64,000 bases of DNA. Source: an uncultured Mollicutes bacterium (GTDB taxonomy: Bacteria; Bacillota_I; Bacilli_A; RFN20; CAG-826). Position numbers and translations under genes: made by a program. Numbering within the stretch: position 1 is the stretch's first letter; every line of letters begins with the position of its first letter. Positions 1 to 9,198 of the stretch are shown here, piece after piece. The stretch spans positions 90,626 to 154,625 of the forward strand of contig UQFN01000002.1 in the NCBI GenBank assembly GCA_900540365.1, written 5' to 3'. Below the pieces are notes generated by a model. The model was given only the letters and a program-made list of their open reading frames with translations. It was not told the origin of the DNA and ran no database searches.

Positions 1-2
1 AT

Positions 3-1541
3 ACAATAGCTAAAATTTTGCCTGTTTTCTTCTTTTTAATTGCGCTTCTAGTAAGCCTAAGTTCCATTACCAGAATTATTCAAAAAGATCGACCTCAAAT
101 TGGTACATTTAAATCTCTTGGTTATAGTAAAGGAACAATTTTTGAAAAGTATGTTATTTATGGATTATTATCAACTTTAATTGGATGTATAGTTGGAGCT
201 ACTTTAGGTACATTTATTTTACCTTATGTAATCATGCAAATATATCGTTCTTTATATGATATTCCAATTATGGTATTTGTTTTTGATTATTCAAATGTTC
301 TTTTATATTCATCAATTATGATTATATTAATTTTACTTTGTATTATGTTAGTTGCTTTTTCTGCTTTAAAAGAACATGTTTCAACTTTATTTTCAGGAAA
401 AGCACCTACTGCTGGTAAAAAAATATTAATTGAAAGAATAACATTTTTATGGAAGCATCTAAGTTTCAAACAAAAATCAATGCTTAGAAATGTTTTTAGA
501 TTTAAGAAAAACTTAATTATGATGTTAATTGGTATTGGAGGATGTACTGGAATTTTGTTAACTAGTTTTGGTTTAAAAGATTCTTTAAGCGTTATTCAAA
601 CTACTCAATATAATGAAATTATTAAATATGATTTAATTGTTTCTGTTAACGATATAAACGATAACCCAATTAATGAATCTAGTGAAAGTGAACCTATTTA
701 TTATTTAACTGGGGAAGTTTTATCACAAAACGAAAATATTGATGTTTCTATTTTATCTTCAAATAATTTAACTAACTATATAAACTTATTTGATAACGAC
801 TTTAATGAGAATTCAATTATTGTTACTAATCAAATAGCTGATCAACTTAATTTAAAAATTGGTGAAAATATTGTCGTTGATTGTCCTAGCCAAAATATTT
901 TTGTTCAGCTTAGAGTAAGTGGAATAACTACAAACTATATTAATAACTATATTTATTTAGGAGAAAAAGCTTTTAAAAATTATTTTGGAGATTTAACTAA
1001 AAACGCATTTTTAGTTAAAAATGATATGACTAGCGATGAATTAACTAGTTATACTAGAGAATTATTATTAAATGATAATGTGACTTCTATTTCTTCAACA
1101 AGTGACATTGCTTATACATATGAAAATATACTAAATAATTTAAATTCTATTGTAGCTATTTTGGTTTTATTAAGCGGGGCTTTAATTGCAGTAGTTATTT
1201 ATAACTTAACAGATATTATTATCACGGAAAGAATTAAAGAAATTGCTACTTTAAGAGTTACTGGTTATACAAGACGAGAATCTTTACTTTATATTTTTAG
1301 AGAAATTATATTTATGACAATTTTAGGAATTTGTCTTGGATTAGTAATTGGAGTATTTTTACATCGTTACGTTATGATTAATATAACTAGTATTGGTTTA
1401 TGTTTTGGTGAATCAATTGCTCCTTTAAGTTATTTATATACAATAATTCTAGCTCTTGGATTTATGATAATAACAACTACTTGTTTCTATCCAAAGATTA
1501 AAAAGATTCAAATGGCAGAAGCTTTAAAATCAGTTGAATAA
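3..1541 (+). CDS. ABC transporter permease, FtsX type, 5'-truncated
   Basis: Integral membrane permease subunit of an ABC exporter (MacB/FtsX family), acting in the cytoplasmic membrane with an ATPase encoded elsewhere. The reading frame is open to the window edge, so the true start lies upstream. What remains is the end of a first FtsX domain (hydrophobic segments with the cytoplasmic loop motif LGYSKGTIFEKY), a further membrane segment near residues 165-190, an extracytoplasmic domain of about 190 residues, and a second FtsX domain at the C-terminus containing LRVTGYTRRESLLYIFRE. Two FtsX domains flanking a soluble domain is the layout of lipoprotein or antimicrobial-peptide exporters; the substrate cannot be told. 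AT-rich like its neighbours. It converges with the HD gene; I see no clear terminator in the 58 bases between them. Confidence 0.85.
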   Translation, partial: TIAKILPVFFFLIALLVSLSSITRIIQKDRPQIGTFKSLGYSKGTIFEKYVIYGLLSTLIGCIVGATLGTFILPYVIMQIYRSLYDIPIMVFVFDYSNVLLYSSIMIILILLCIMLVAFSALKEHVSTLFSGKAPTAGKKILIERITFLWKHLSFKQKSMLRNVFRFKKNLIMMLIGIGGCTGILLTSFGLKDSLSVIQTTQYNEIIKYDLIVSVNDINDNPINESSESEPIYYLTGEVLSQNENIDVSILSSNNLTNYINLFDNDFNENSIIVTNQIADQLNLKIGENIVVDCPSQNIFVQLRVSGITTNYINNYIYLGEKAFKNYFGDLTKNAFLVKNDMTSDELTSYTRELLLNDNVTSISSTSDIAYTYENILNNLNSIVAILVLLSGALIAVVIYNLTDIIITERIKEIATLRVTGYTRRESLLYIFREIIFMTILGICLGLVIGVFLHRYVMINITSIGLCFGESIAPLSYLYTIILALGFMIITTTCFYPKIKKIQMAEALKSVE

Positions 1542-1599
1542 TATTTAAAACTCAGTATTTTTATAAAAAAGTGTCTAAAACTCTATTATTTTGTTAAAA

Positions 1600-2241
1600 T
1601 TAATTACTTTTTACTACTTTTTGATTACGTTCTTTTTTATATGCATTAATTTTTTCTAGAAAAGAAAATTTATCATTAATAATCTTAATGTATGTAAGAT
1701 AATTTATACATCGATTAAATTTTTTATCATCTAAACTAATTAAACTTAATATATTTAAATTATCATTTAGATCAATCATTTTTACTAAGGCAGATGTTGG
1801 ATGTTTCATACATCTAAAAATATAATCTTTATAATCTTCATTTTTCTTATGAGTTATATTTATTAAAGGTATCCTAATGTGATCATCAAAATATGATCCT
1901 AAATTCATTAAATCATAAACATAACTTATATCATCAATGGTTATATCGGTGTCTTCGATAACGTCATGGAGTATACATACTTCAAATACCCCAAATAATG
2001 GTAATTCATTTTTTATTAACAAATTTATATTACTAGTTTCACCTATTAATTCTTCATATTTGTCATAACATCTTAATGGATGTAAAAAATAAGATTCTCC
2101 GTTTTCTCTTTTTTGATTTCGATGAGCAAATGCAGCTATTTGAAAGGCTAACGCTTCAGGACTTTGATCATATTCTTCAAAACTTTCCTTCTTATAGCCA
2201 ATACTTATAAGATAATCATGAATTTTATTTAGTTCTAACAT
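1600..2241 (-). CDS. HD-domain phosphohydrolase, SpoT-like
   Basis: 213-residue HD-superfamily hydrolase resembling the (p)ppGpp hydrolase half of RelA/SpoT proteins. The metal-binding pattern is visible: His40 in AFAHRNQKRENG, His54 in YFLHPLRC, and the doublet His92-Asp93 in LHDVIEDT, with a later Asp in MIDLNDNLN. No synthetase or TGS domain is present, so at most it is a stand-alone hydrolase of ppGpp-like or other nucleotides. It starts at an ATG behind AAAAGGAGA. It is the last of three same-strand genes (nucleotidyltransferase, HTH protein, HD protein), with gaps of 28 and 80 bases, so the set may be an operon. Substrate is inferred from the family only. Confidence 0.75.
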   Translation of the reverse strand: MLELNKIHDYLISIGYKKESFEEYDQSPEALAFQIAAFAHRNQKRENGESYFLHPLRCYDKYEELIGETSNINLLIKNELPLFGVFEVCILHDVIEDTDITIDDISYVYDLMNLGSYFDDHIRIPLINITHKKNEDYKDYIFRCMKHPTSALVKMIDLNDNLNILSLISLDDKKFNRCINYLTYIKIINDKFSFLEKINAYKKERNQKVVKSN

Positions 2242-2321
2242 TTTTTTCTTCTCCTTTTTACAAAATAATTGTATCTAAAAAGAAAAAGAAATAAGTAAAA
2301 TCATATTTGACAATTATATTT

Positions 2322-2720
2322 TTAATAAATTAAAGAATCTTCGTATCCAAATTCTTCTAATATTTTATTTAATTCATTTAAATCGTAAACATTATGTTCA
2401 AGTGCATACCTAATAATTAAAGAATATTTAGAAGCTGAAGATAAAGTAAAACCAGCTTTTTTTAAAAATAATTTGCATTCTCTATTATTTAACTTTAATG
2501 CAAAAACAAGTTTAATACATATTTCTAATGACGGATGAGATTTTTCTGAAATTAACGAAGACCATAATTGTCTTGATATATTTGCTTTATTATATAAATC
2601 AGAAGCTTTATCAAAACCATATTTATCCATCATCAAATATAAATAATCAATAAACGACGAAGATCTTTCTTGATTACTTTGATGCTTTTCAATATAAAGT
2701 TCAACTTCTTTTTTGTTCAA
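2322..2720 (-). CDS. Helix-turn-helix protein, antitoxin/regulator-like
   Basis: 132-residue protein starting at TTG behind GAGGT. The middle, around SRQLWSSLISEKSHPSLEICIKLVFALKLN (approximately residues 49-79), has the helical spacing of an XRE-like DNA-binding domain, followed by CKLFLKKAGFTLS. Such proteins are found beside nucleotidyltransferase genes in Firmicutes. It lies 28 bases downstream of one and is probably co-transcribed. No membrane segment. It could regulate its own operon or act as one half of a toxin-antitoxin-like pair; neither is shown by the sequence. Confidence 0.55.
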   Translation of the reverse strand: MNKKEVELYIEKHQSNQERSSSFIDYLYLMMDKYGFDKASDLYNKANISRQLWSSLISEKSHPSLEICIKLVFALKLNNRECKLFLKKAGFTLSSASKYSLIIRYALEHNVYDLNELNKILEEFGYEDSLIY

Positions 2721-2748
2721 ATTAATACCTCAATTTTTTAATGTTAAT

Positions 2749-3534
2749 TTAAGCCTTTTGATTAATCACTTTATTTAATTCAATTATCATATCATTTAAT
2801 ATTTTTTTAAGAACTTCAGGATTATTAAACATTGAGTTAAATAACTGATTAATGTTTTTTTCAAAGTTTGAAGGTAATATGTTACATTGACTAATTGCTA
2901 AAGATACTAAACGTTTTTCTCCTGGATGAGTTAATTCGTTTAAGGCAAATATAACATCAAAATATGTTGCCATAAATTCACTAACGCGGTGATTAACACT
3001 ATTAAGATCTTTTCTACTACTAGCTTTTAAAATTTGTTTATCAAAAGCAGGTAAACTATTATGAAGTAAGTTCATACCTCTATTAATAATATTTTCTTTT
3101 AATTCTTCTGGATAAGGACAATCATATTTATCTTTTAATACTTTAAGTTTTCCATTACGATCAAAAAGTATTTTACAAGTCTTTAAATTATGCCACATAC
3201 AAGTTGTATATGAATTATGTGCAAGATGTTTATCAACTACAAAAGAAATTTCATTACTAAAATCATCAAGATTTCTATATAAAATATCAATATCAATTCC
3301 ATTATTTAAAATACAATTATCTTCATATTCCCAATAATGATTTCCTATTTCAATTATTGAACAATATTTTTTAAGTATTCTTAATCTAACTTCTTCTTTA
3401 ATAGGATTATTAACATATAAATATACATCATAGTCAGATTTTTCATCATAAACTTCGTTAGCTCTAGATCCGCCTAAAGCAATACTTTCAACTTCTTGGA
3501 GTTCACTTAATTCTTTAATTAATTTATTAAACAT
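2749..3534 (-). CDS. Nucleotidyltransferase-domain protein
   Basis: 261-residue protein with an N-terminal Pol-beta-type nucleotidyltransferase domain. The signature GGSRA at residues 21-25 is followed by SDYDVYLY, giving the metal-binding pair Asp34 and Asp36, and the third acidic site is probably in GIDIDILYRN. The helical C-terminal half (to residue 261) resembles the partner region of DUF4037-like or kanamycin nucleotidyltransferase-like proteins. The family transfers nucleotide monophosphates to small molecules, antibiotics or proteins; the acceptor here is unknown. Starts at ATG with GTGAGG upstream, and heads a likely three-gene operon with the HTH and HD genes. Confidence 0.75.
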   Translation of the reverse strand: MFNKLIKELSELQEVESIALGGSRANEVYDEKSDYDVYLYVNNPIKEEVRLRILKKYCSIIEIGNHYWEYEDNCILNNGIDIDILYRNLDDFSNEISFVVDKHLAHNSYTTCMWHNLKTCKILFDRNGKLKVLKDKYDCPYPEELKENIINRGMNLLHNSLPAFDKQILKASSRKDLNSVNHRVSEFMATYFDVIFALNELTHPGEKRLVSLAISQCNILPSNFEKNINQLFNSMFNNPEVLKKILNDMIIELNKVINQKA

Positions 3535-3760
3535 AATTGCCTCACTTAGTTTATTTTAACAAATCGAATGCATTTTAGTAAAAGACGAATGATTAATTTT
3601 CAAATAAAATTGTTCACTGTTTTTTAGACTATAAATAATTATAAAACTCGATATTTTAAATAAAAACCTTTTAAAACTCAACTATTTTCAAAAAATAAGA
3701 TAATTTATTATTATATATTTTATACTTCTATTTTGTTATAATTACCTCTAGGAGTCATTT

Positions 3761-3862
3761 ATGGATGAAAATATATTTATTACAGGCCAAATAAAATATA
3801 CTAAAGAATTTTTACTTAAAGCAAATAAAACTTTCATTTTTAATATAAAAAAGATGTTTTAA
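3761..3862 (+). CDS. Possible 33-residue peptide
   Basis: A short frame starting at ATG 3761, ten bases after a good TAGGAG ribosome site, reads MDENIFITGQIKYTKEFLLK and ends in TAA at 3862. No family recognised. It may be a real small gene or the surviving start of a decayed one. It is the only thing I see between 3535 and 3913 apart from two copies of the TAAAACTC repeat. Confidence 0.25.
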   Translation: MDENIFITGQIKYTKEFLLKANKTFIFNIKKMF

Positions 3863-3913
3863 ATGTCTTATTTAATAATTTATTCTATTAATTAAATCTT
3901 TCAATTTATTTTA

Positions 3914-4666
3914 TTAATTATTTATGATTTTCTTACTAATACCTTCTAAATCAATTGATGAACTTATTAAAAATTTAGTTTTTTTGTATGATTTGATTTT
4001 GATATTTTGATTTTTAAGTTTGCTAGTTAATTTCTTATCTAAATAATATCTAGAATCTTTTGCTTCTATTTGATTAATGGGTACTAATACATAATTTTGT
4101 TCATTGCTAACTAAATATACTCTAAGAAATACGATTTTGCCTGATCTAAAAAATAGCGTTTCATAAGGACATACTACACTAATTGATTTAATAGTAGCTT
4201 CATATTCTATTATGTTATCGTTAAGAAGTTTTTCTTCTAACTTACTTATATTTTTATAAGAAAAATAATAACAAATACTAATAAAAGAAGATATTAGAAT
4301 TAATATTATTGATACTATTAATAAGTCAAGAGATTCTTTTAAAAATATTAAAGACATAATCGTAAAAATTAATGTACAAATTAAGAATATTGATTCACCT
4401 ATTTTTCTATATGGAACAAAAAAATTATACATATAATATTTAGATTCTAATATCTTAACTAAAGGAAATTTATCATTTTCATTAGCTAATTCATATAACT
4501 TCTTTTTAATATTTTTATCCTTACTATTTAATAAATATTTTACTTGTAACTCATTTAATCCAAGTTTAGCTTTTATCTTTTTTATATAGCTTTTAGGATA
4601 TTTCTTAAGAAGTTTATTTTTTATTTTTATTATTTCTTCTGAAGTTAAGAATTTATATTTCTTCAT
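3914..4666 (-). CDS. Two-TM membrane protein of unknown function
   Basis: 250 residues, very Lys-rich. The N-terminal ~80 residues are charged and helical, including TSEEIIKIKNKLLKKYPKSY. Two membrane segments follow at about residues 85-105 and 112-135, and a C-terminal soluble region. It starts at ATG behind AAGGAGA. I recognise no domain. It stands alone, with 234 gene-free bases upstream and a 379-base gap downstream. Confidence 0.55.
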   Translation of the reverse strand: MKKYKFLTSEEIIKIKNKLLKKYPKSYIKKIKAKLGLNELQVKYLLNSKDKNIKKKLYELANENDKFPLVKILESKYYMYNFFVPYRKIGESIFLICTLIFTIMSLIFLKESLDLLIVSIILILISSFISICYYFSYKNISKLEEKLLNDNIIEYEATIKSISVVCPYETLFFRSGKIVFLRVYLVSNEQNYVLVPINQIEAKDSRYYLDKKLTSKLKNQNIKIKSYKKTKFLISSSIDLEGISKKIINN

Positions 4667-4900
4667 GAATAAATCTTCTCCTTATGATATTTTTTTAATC
4701 TACCTTATTATGATAATTTAGTTTACATAATAACAAAAGCAAAAGTCTTTTAACTGAATTGATTTTCAATAATTTCCCTTAAAAATGATAATTTTTATAA
4801 AACCTTTAACTAACAATATATAACCAATTTATTGTTATAATAATCGAGTGATATTTTTTATTTTGAACTTCAAGCTGTATCAAGAAACAAACAACTAATA

Positions 4901-5830
4901 TTATTTACCATTATATTTAATAGTATATCTAACACATGATTTCTTTATTCTTTCATTCATTTTATTTATAAGTGCCATATCATTTTCTATTATTTCATTT
5001 TTATCAGATGGAAATATCAATCCGACGCATGGTGTAACTGGGAAATAAAACTTGTCAACACCACTATCAGTATTTCCGATATTAACTATTGGTTGATCAC
5101 CAGTAATCAAGGCATGATCAGAACTATTTAAGAATTTAATATGTATATTTTCTGTGTTAAGAAAATTAAAAGCTACCATATGTGTTACGACAAATATTAA
5201 TACTTTCCAAAGGCGCTCTGGATTCAAATTAAAATCTTCATCGCATTTATTCTTAAAGTTCTCTATAATCTTTCGTTTACTTTTTTGTGTCCTTAGATAT
5301 TGACTAATTAAAAATATACAAAAATTCAATTTTTCATTATCATCAAACAAAAATGACTCATCACATGACAAAAGACATTTTTTTATTTTGTCTGTATAGG
5401 AAGATTCTAAAATTGTTTGCAAATCTTCGCCTGTTTGAATCAAAACCTTTTTAAATAATTTCTGATCGAAATTTGAATTCAAGGTTTCTTCTTCACTATA
5501 TTTTATTAGCGTGCATAAATACTGCCATTTATCAAGAAATCTATCATTAATGTTTTTTACAATTTGAGGTGATTTGGAATAGAAATTTTTAATTTGTAAT
5601 AATTCAGTATTTGTTAATGGTTCAAGTTTATACATATAACGTTCATGACAAATATTCTCAGTAGAAATAAGATGATATGGCCCTCCATCTATGCTAGCTA
5701 GAACTTTGCTTTTATCTTGAGACCAATTTTTCATATATTCTTGTTTAACAAAATGAGATTTTTTAGTAACATGTTCAAATTGACATAATTTTTCTTTAAT
5801 ATATTCTTCCGTTTCTCTTTCAAACACCAT
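4901..5830 (-). CDS. DUF4238 family protein (first copy)
   Basis: 309 residues. The opening TKKSHFVKQEYMKNWSQ matches the start of DUF4238 proteins (an aromatic/His motif followed by xxYLxxW/F). The conserved C-terminal GDQPIVN (here in ALITGDQPIVNIGN) followed by FPVTPCVGLIFPS is also present. Molecular function of DUF4238 is not established to my knowledge. It follows another divergent DUF4238 gene on the same strand, 119 bases downstream, so the two may form a pair. No signal peptide or membrane segment. Confidence 0.7.
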   Translation of the reverse strand: MVFERETEEYIKEKLCQFEHVTKKSHFVKQEYMKNWSQDKSKVLASIDGGPYHLISTENICHERYMYKLEPLTNTELLQIKNFYSKSPQIVKNINDRFLDKWQYLCTLIKYSEEETLNSNFDQKLFKKVLIQTGEDLQTILESSYTDKIKKCLLSCDESFLFDDNEKLNFCIFLISQYLRTQKSKRKIIENFKNKCDEDFNLNPERLWKVLIFVVTHMVAFNFLNTENIHIKFLNSSDHALITGDQPIVNIGNTDSGVDKFYFPVTPCVGLIFPSDKNEIIENDMALINKMNERIKKSCVRYTIKYNGK

Positions 5831-5949
5831 ATGTTTTTCCTCATTGCGACCTAAATCAAGGTAAATGTTTTCTACAACTTAATAATTATTAATAATATTT
5901 TTTTCTTTATAGTACAAATAACTACAAGTATTTAAGATTTAAATATCCT

Positions 5950-6969
5950 TTATTCTTTATTTAATTCTTCCTCCAATAAAATAAATTTTTGTTTAGTATC
6001 TTCTCTTTTATTAAACATAGAAACAGAGTTTTTAATTTTGTCTTTATTTCTAAATACAATACCTATTCTAGTTTCATTCAATAATAATGCATTAATATAC
6101 TCAACATCCTTTTGATAAATCTTTTTTACACAATAGATGAATTCATCATCTTCACTCATTGAGCTTATATTTTTATATTTATTTTTAGGCGGAATAATAG
6201 CGTTCCCTTGTATTTTAGAAAACTTCAACATAGAATTTAAAACAGGATTTTTGTTGTCATTATTCTTAAAAACAATATGATTTAACAAGAGCATTCTTGT
6301 GGGTGATAATGGTAATAAGGAGTGCATGTGAATATTAATTCCATTATTAAGAGGTAATATTTCTAATGTAGGATACACATCAGAAATCAAAAACTCGCCG
6401 CCACGAGCATCAACAAATGTCATATAATACCCCATTAAATCGTTTACAAAGTCCTGTTTTATTATTGGATCTAACACATCAGATTTTAGAATGTCATCAT
6501 AAGTTCTGCAAGTAGTAAGATAATTAAGTTCTTTTTTCCATAAATCTTCAAAATAACCATCTGGCTGATATTGTAAAAGTATTTTTCTTGTTGAATCGTC
6601 AAATGCATTCTCTTTATATTGTTTCATTCTATAATCGCCCCTTAATGCTGACAATGTAATAAAAATTCTAAGTTTCTCTATTTCTTTTCTATAAAGTACA
6701 ATTTCAGATTTATTAAGAATCTTATTTGCAAATAACTCAGCAATTTCTTTTTCAAAAATTGAAAACCTCGATTCAATTTGAGTTGGATGGTCTTTATTTA
6801 TTAATTCATCCCTGTACATGTCTATGTTCATAAAGATACTTTTTATGTTTCTTTTTTCAATTTTATTATTAACAACAGACCAATAATTAACTTGTCTATT
6901 TTCATCATTAAAATTTTTCAAAATAAATCTTGGAATATAATGATGTTTTCTTGCTTCTTGTTTTATCAT
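5950..6969 (-). CDS. DUF4238 family protein (second copy)
   Basis: 339 residues beginning KQEARKHHYIPRFILKNF, the archetypal DUF4238 N-terminal motif (HHYIPxFxLxxF). The C-terminal half has FLISDVYPTLEILP and PLSPTRMLLLNHI, corresponding to the GDxP and P-S/T-P elements of the family. ATG preceded by AAGGAAGG. It lies directly upstream of a shorter, clearly diverged paralogue, suggesting the pair is maintained rather than a recent duplication. Role unknown; presence near defence or accessory genes is context only. Confidence 0.75.
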   Translation of the reverse strand: MIKQEARKHHYIPRFILKNFNDENRQVNYWSVVNNKIEKRNIKSIFMNIDMYRDELINKDHPTQIESRFSIFEKEIAELFANKILNKSEIVLYRKEIEKLRIFITLSALRGDYRMKQYKENAFDDSTRKILLQYQPDGYFEDLWKKELNYLTTCRTYDDILKSDVLDPIIKQDFVNDLMGYYMTFVDARGGEFLISDVYPTLEILPLNNGINIHMHSLLPLSPTRMLLLNHIVFKNNDNKNPVLNSMLKFSKIQGNAIIPPKNKYKNISSMSEDDEFIYCVKKIYQKDVEYINALLLNETRIGIVFRNKDKIKNSVSMFNKREDTKQKFILLEEELNKE

Positions 6970-7354
6970 TGAAACCTTCCTTTCATTTAGTAATTAAAAT
7001 CTTTTCTATAAAAAATTTTAAGTATAAATATCTTTTTTACTCTATTATTATTTTCAAAAGAAATATTAATAAGCTAACTTTATTAAACTATATCATTATC
7101 AAATAAAAATAATAAGAATTATCTTCTTAAAACAATTTAGTAAACTTCTACATTTAAAATAAGATATTAATATTTTGTTTTGAAGATACCTCACAAACTT
7201 CTTTCACTCTTGAAATTGTGATTTACTTTAATTATGTCAATTTTATTAGTAAAATATTTTATAAAAATATTTTTTTGAATAAAATCTTGAAAAGTTCTTA
7301 ATTCTTTTTTAATCAATATTTCATACTATTTATTTGCTTTTTTTCAAAATCATT

Positions 7355-7508
7355 TTATGCAACATTACTCATTGTTTCAATCTCATTAAAAGCAGATAAA
7401 ATCTCATTCAAACCAAGAATATTTGCAAGGTTATATTCGATCATTTGGGAAAGATTAACTATAAACCAAATACTTCCCATGTCTTTTTGTAATAATTTTT
7501 TTAAGCAT
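7355..7508 (-). pseudogene. Small ORF split by a 7-A run
   Basis: An ATG at 7508 sits behind a perfect GGAGG. As written, the frame stops after 17 codons (TAA at 7455-7457). Removing one A from the seven-A run just after the start would give a continuous 50-residue frame, MLKKLLQKDMGSIWFIVNLS..., ending at 7355. So it is a decayed small gene, a gene expressed through slippage, or a homopolymer sequencing error. No family recognised. Confidence 0.35.
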
Positions 7509-7960
7509 TTATTATCCTCCAATTTTGTAATTAAAATGAATTTTCATTTTCTAAATTTATTCTAAACACTTCTAATTGAATACGACAGAAAATACTTTGT
7601 AAAATTAATTGTTAATTTAATTAAATTTATCTCTAGACTTCTATTGAAATTAATTTTGAAAGTAAGAGATGCTTATGCATCCAATCTTAAAATTAAAATC
7701 TTACTACATCTTAACTTATTGTCTTGAACAAATAATATCCGATAAATAGCTCTCTACATTGTTTTGTATTAACGAAGTATATATTACAATATAATAAATT
7801 TTTCTTTTAATTAAAGTCTGAGTTATTTTTATGTAAAAATGAAAAAGTAAATATATTTTTTACCAATTGGGGATGCGGTTATTTTTTTGGACTAATAATA
7901 ATTACAATTTAACATAAATTCTTTTGGAACTCAATATCCTAATCGTCTCTTAATTCGTTT

Positions 7961-7987
7961 ATTTGTTAGCTAACAAATGATTATAAT
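7961..7987 (+). promoter_or_regulatory. 18-bp palindrome overlapping a -10 box
   Basis: ATTTGTTAGCTAACAAAT (7961-7978) is a perfect palindrome. It ends three bases before TATAAT (7982-7987), upstream of the membrane-protein gene at 8040. The position, covering the spacer and -35 region, is that of a repressor operator. No local repressor gene is evident. Confidence 0.4.
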
Positions 7988-8039
7988 ATTAAATAATAAA
8001 TAAATTTTAACGACACTTAAAAAATGTTAAACTACATAC

Positions 8040-8645
8040 ATGAATAAAAAAGAAAAAATTAAAAAAATATTGATTCTAATTGAATCTTTTTTAATTATTG
8101 TTGGTACGGTATTAATTATTGTTTCTTCAAGCTTAGATTTAGCTAAAAACGGAAATGATGGGATTAATTATTTATCAAATATTGTGTTTTTAGTTTTTGG
8201 AGGATTAGGACTTTTAATTTCTTTTCCTATGTATAGTTTTTATAAAAGCAAAGATAGCAATTTTCTTCAACCCGGATATGATTACATAATTAATAGTATC
8301 GCTCTTTCACTAGTGCCAACAGCTATAATGTATTGTATTAATATTAATGATCAATACTTTATTGATAACCATATTGATAGCACTTTAATATATACCTTAC
8401 TTGCATTAATAATAATTTATTTTAATTTATACGCGGTTGTACATAAAAATAAAAGAATAATATATATTCGTTTTATCCCTTATGCTCTTTTAATTGTGTG
8501 TTTTAGTTTATATATGTATATAAATAGATTTATGCCATATGGAATCGTTGGCTTTTCTTTAATTATATCTGCCCTTGTAATTGTTATAATAAATACTTTC
8601 CTAAATAAAAAAAATAGTATAAGTAAAAGTTTTACACTAGATTAG
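8040..8645 (+). CDS. Multi-pass membrane protein, unknown function
   Basis: 201 residues with about six hydrophobic segments (roughly 10-30, 45-65, 85-102, 115-133, 142-160, 168-188), separated by short charged loops, and a Lys/Ser-rich tail. No recognised family. There is no clear Shine-Dalgarno site before ATG 8040. A palindrome and TATAAT lie 50-80 bases upstream, and a hairpin terminator immediately downstream, so it is a single-gene transcription unit. Confidence 0.65.
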   Translation: MNKKEKIKKILILIESFLIIVGTVLIIVSSSLDLAKNGNDGINYLSNIVFLVFGGLGLLISFPMYSFYKSKDSNFLQPGYDYIINSIALSLVPTAIMYCININDQYFIDNHIDSTLIYTLLALIIIYFNLYAVVHKNKRIIYIRFIPYALLIVCFSLYMYINRFMPYGIVGFSLIISALVIVIINTFLNKKNSISKSFTLD

Positions 8646-8648
8646 TTT

Positions 8649-8681
8649 AAAACTCAAGCAACAAGCCTTGGTTTTATTTTT
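8649..8681 (+). terminator. Intrinsic terminator after membrane-protein gene
   Basis: AAAAC-(T)-CAAG pairs with CTTG-GTTTT around the loop CAACAAGC (nine pairs, one bulge), followed by ATTTTT. It starts four bases after the stop codon at 8645. Confidence 0.55.
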
Positions 8682-8867
8682 ATAGTAAAATTATTTCCTG
8701 CGGTGGATTGTGGCAGATTTTAACCGTTAAGTTCAATTTTAAATTGTTTAACTTTTTTAAATATGATAATAAATCTTCTATTGATAGAATTTTAATATTT
8801 AAAGCTTCTAAAAGCCCGTATCCAATCTCTAAGAGTTATTGCGTTAACTATGATTATTTCAGCGTAT

Positions 8868-8951
8868 TTATAAACATGTATACTTGCATAATATAGCCTT
8901 AACAGATTTAAGCCTCTCAGCATCAGAATAATATCTGTGGCCGTATCCCAT
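8868..8951 (-). CDS. Possible 27-residue peptide with a near-perfect ribosome site
   Basis: ATG 8951 lies behind AAAGGAGGTGA, an almost complete complement of the 16S rRNA tail, and the frame encodes MGYGHRYYSDAERLKSVKAI plus seven more residues. The GGAG could pair with CTCC five bases upstream, giving a small hairpin that would limit translation. No family recognised. The strong ribosome site is the only evidence; the 5' 120 bases and the following 240 bases (8952-9198) hold nothing else I can identify. Confidence 0.3.
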   Translation of the reverse strand: MGYGHRYYSDAERLKSVKAILCKYTCL

Positions 8952-9198
8952 AAAAAATCACCTCCTTTACGGAGATGATAATTCAATAGACATTTATATG
9001 TAAATATGGATATCTTTTACTTATACGAAGATGAATGTAGTGACCTATTCTAATACGAAATGCACACCCTCACGACCTTTCTTTACAAAGTTCGTGATAT
9101 CATTAAAAGGTGTACACAATTTAATCAAAACACTCATGGAAACGTAAGCCAACAATAAAGCGGAATTTGTTGAATTCTTTTTTTAGCAACAATTCATT

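Larger units (their letters stand above)
1544..3688. repeat. Dispersed short repeat TAAAACTC-N-TATTTT, four copies
   Basis: A short sequence of the form TAAAACTC followed by two to four bases and TATTTT occurs at 1546-1562, 1576-1592, 3642-3657 and 3672-3688, always between genes. A related TAAAACTC also lies in the terminator at 8649. This looks like a small intergenic repeat family of the host chromosome. I cannot say whether it forms part of terminators or is a mobile mini-repeat. Confidence 0.35.
6970..8039. other. 1.07-kb AT-rich stretch with few genes
   Basis: Very AT-rich DNA with no substantial open frame on either strand. It contains the broken minus-strand small ORF at 7355-7508 and, at its right end, a palindrome plus -10 box for the gene at 8040. 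I see no RNA gene or repeat otherwise. Confidence 0.5.

Noticed and set aside
8708..8896. 62-codon plus-strand open frame
   Set aside because: No ribosome site and overlaps the better-supported minus-strand small ORF.
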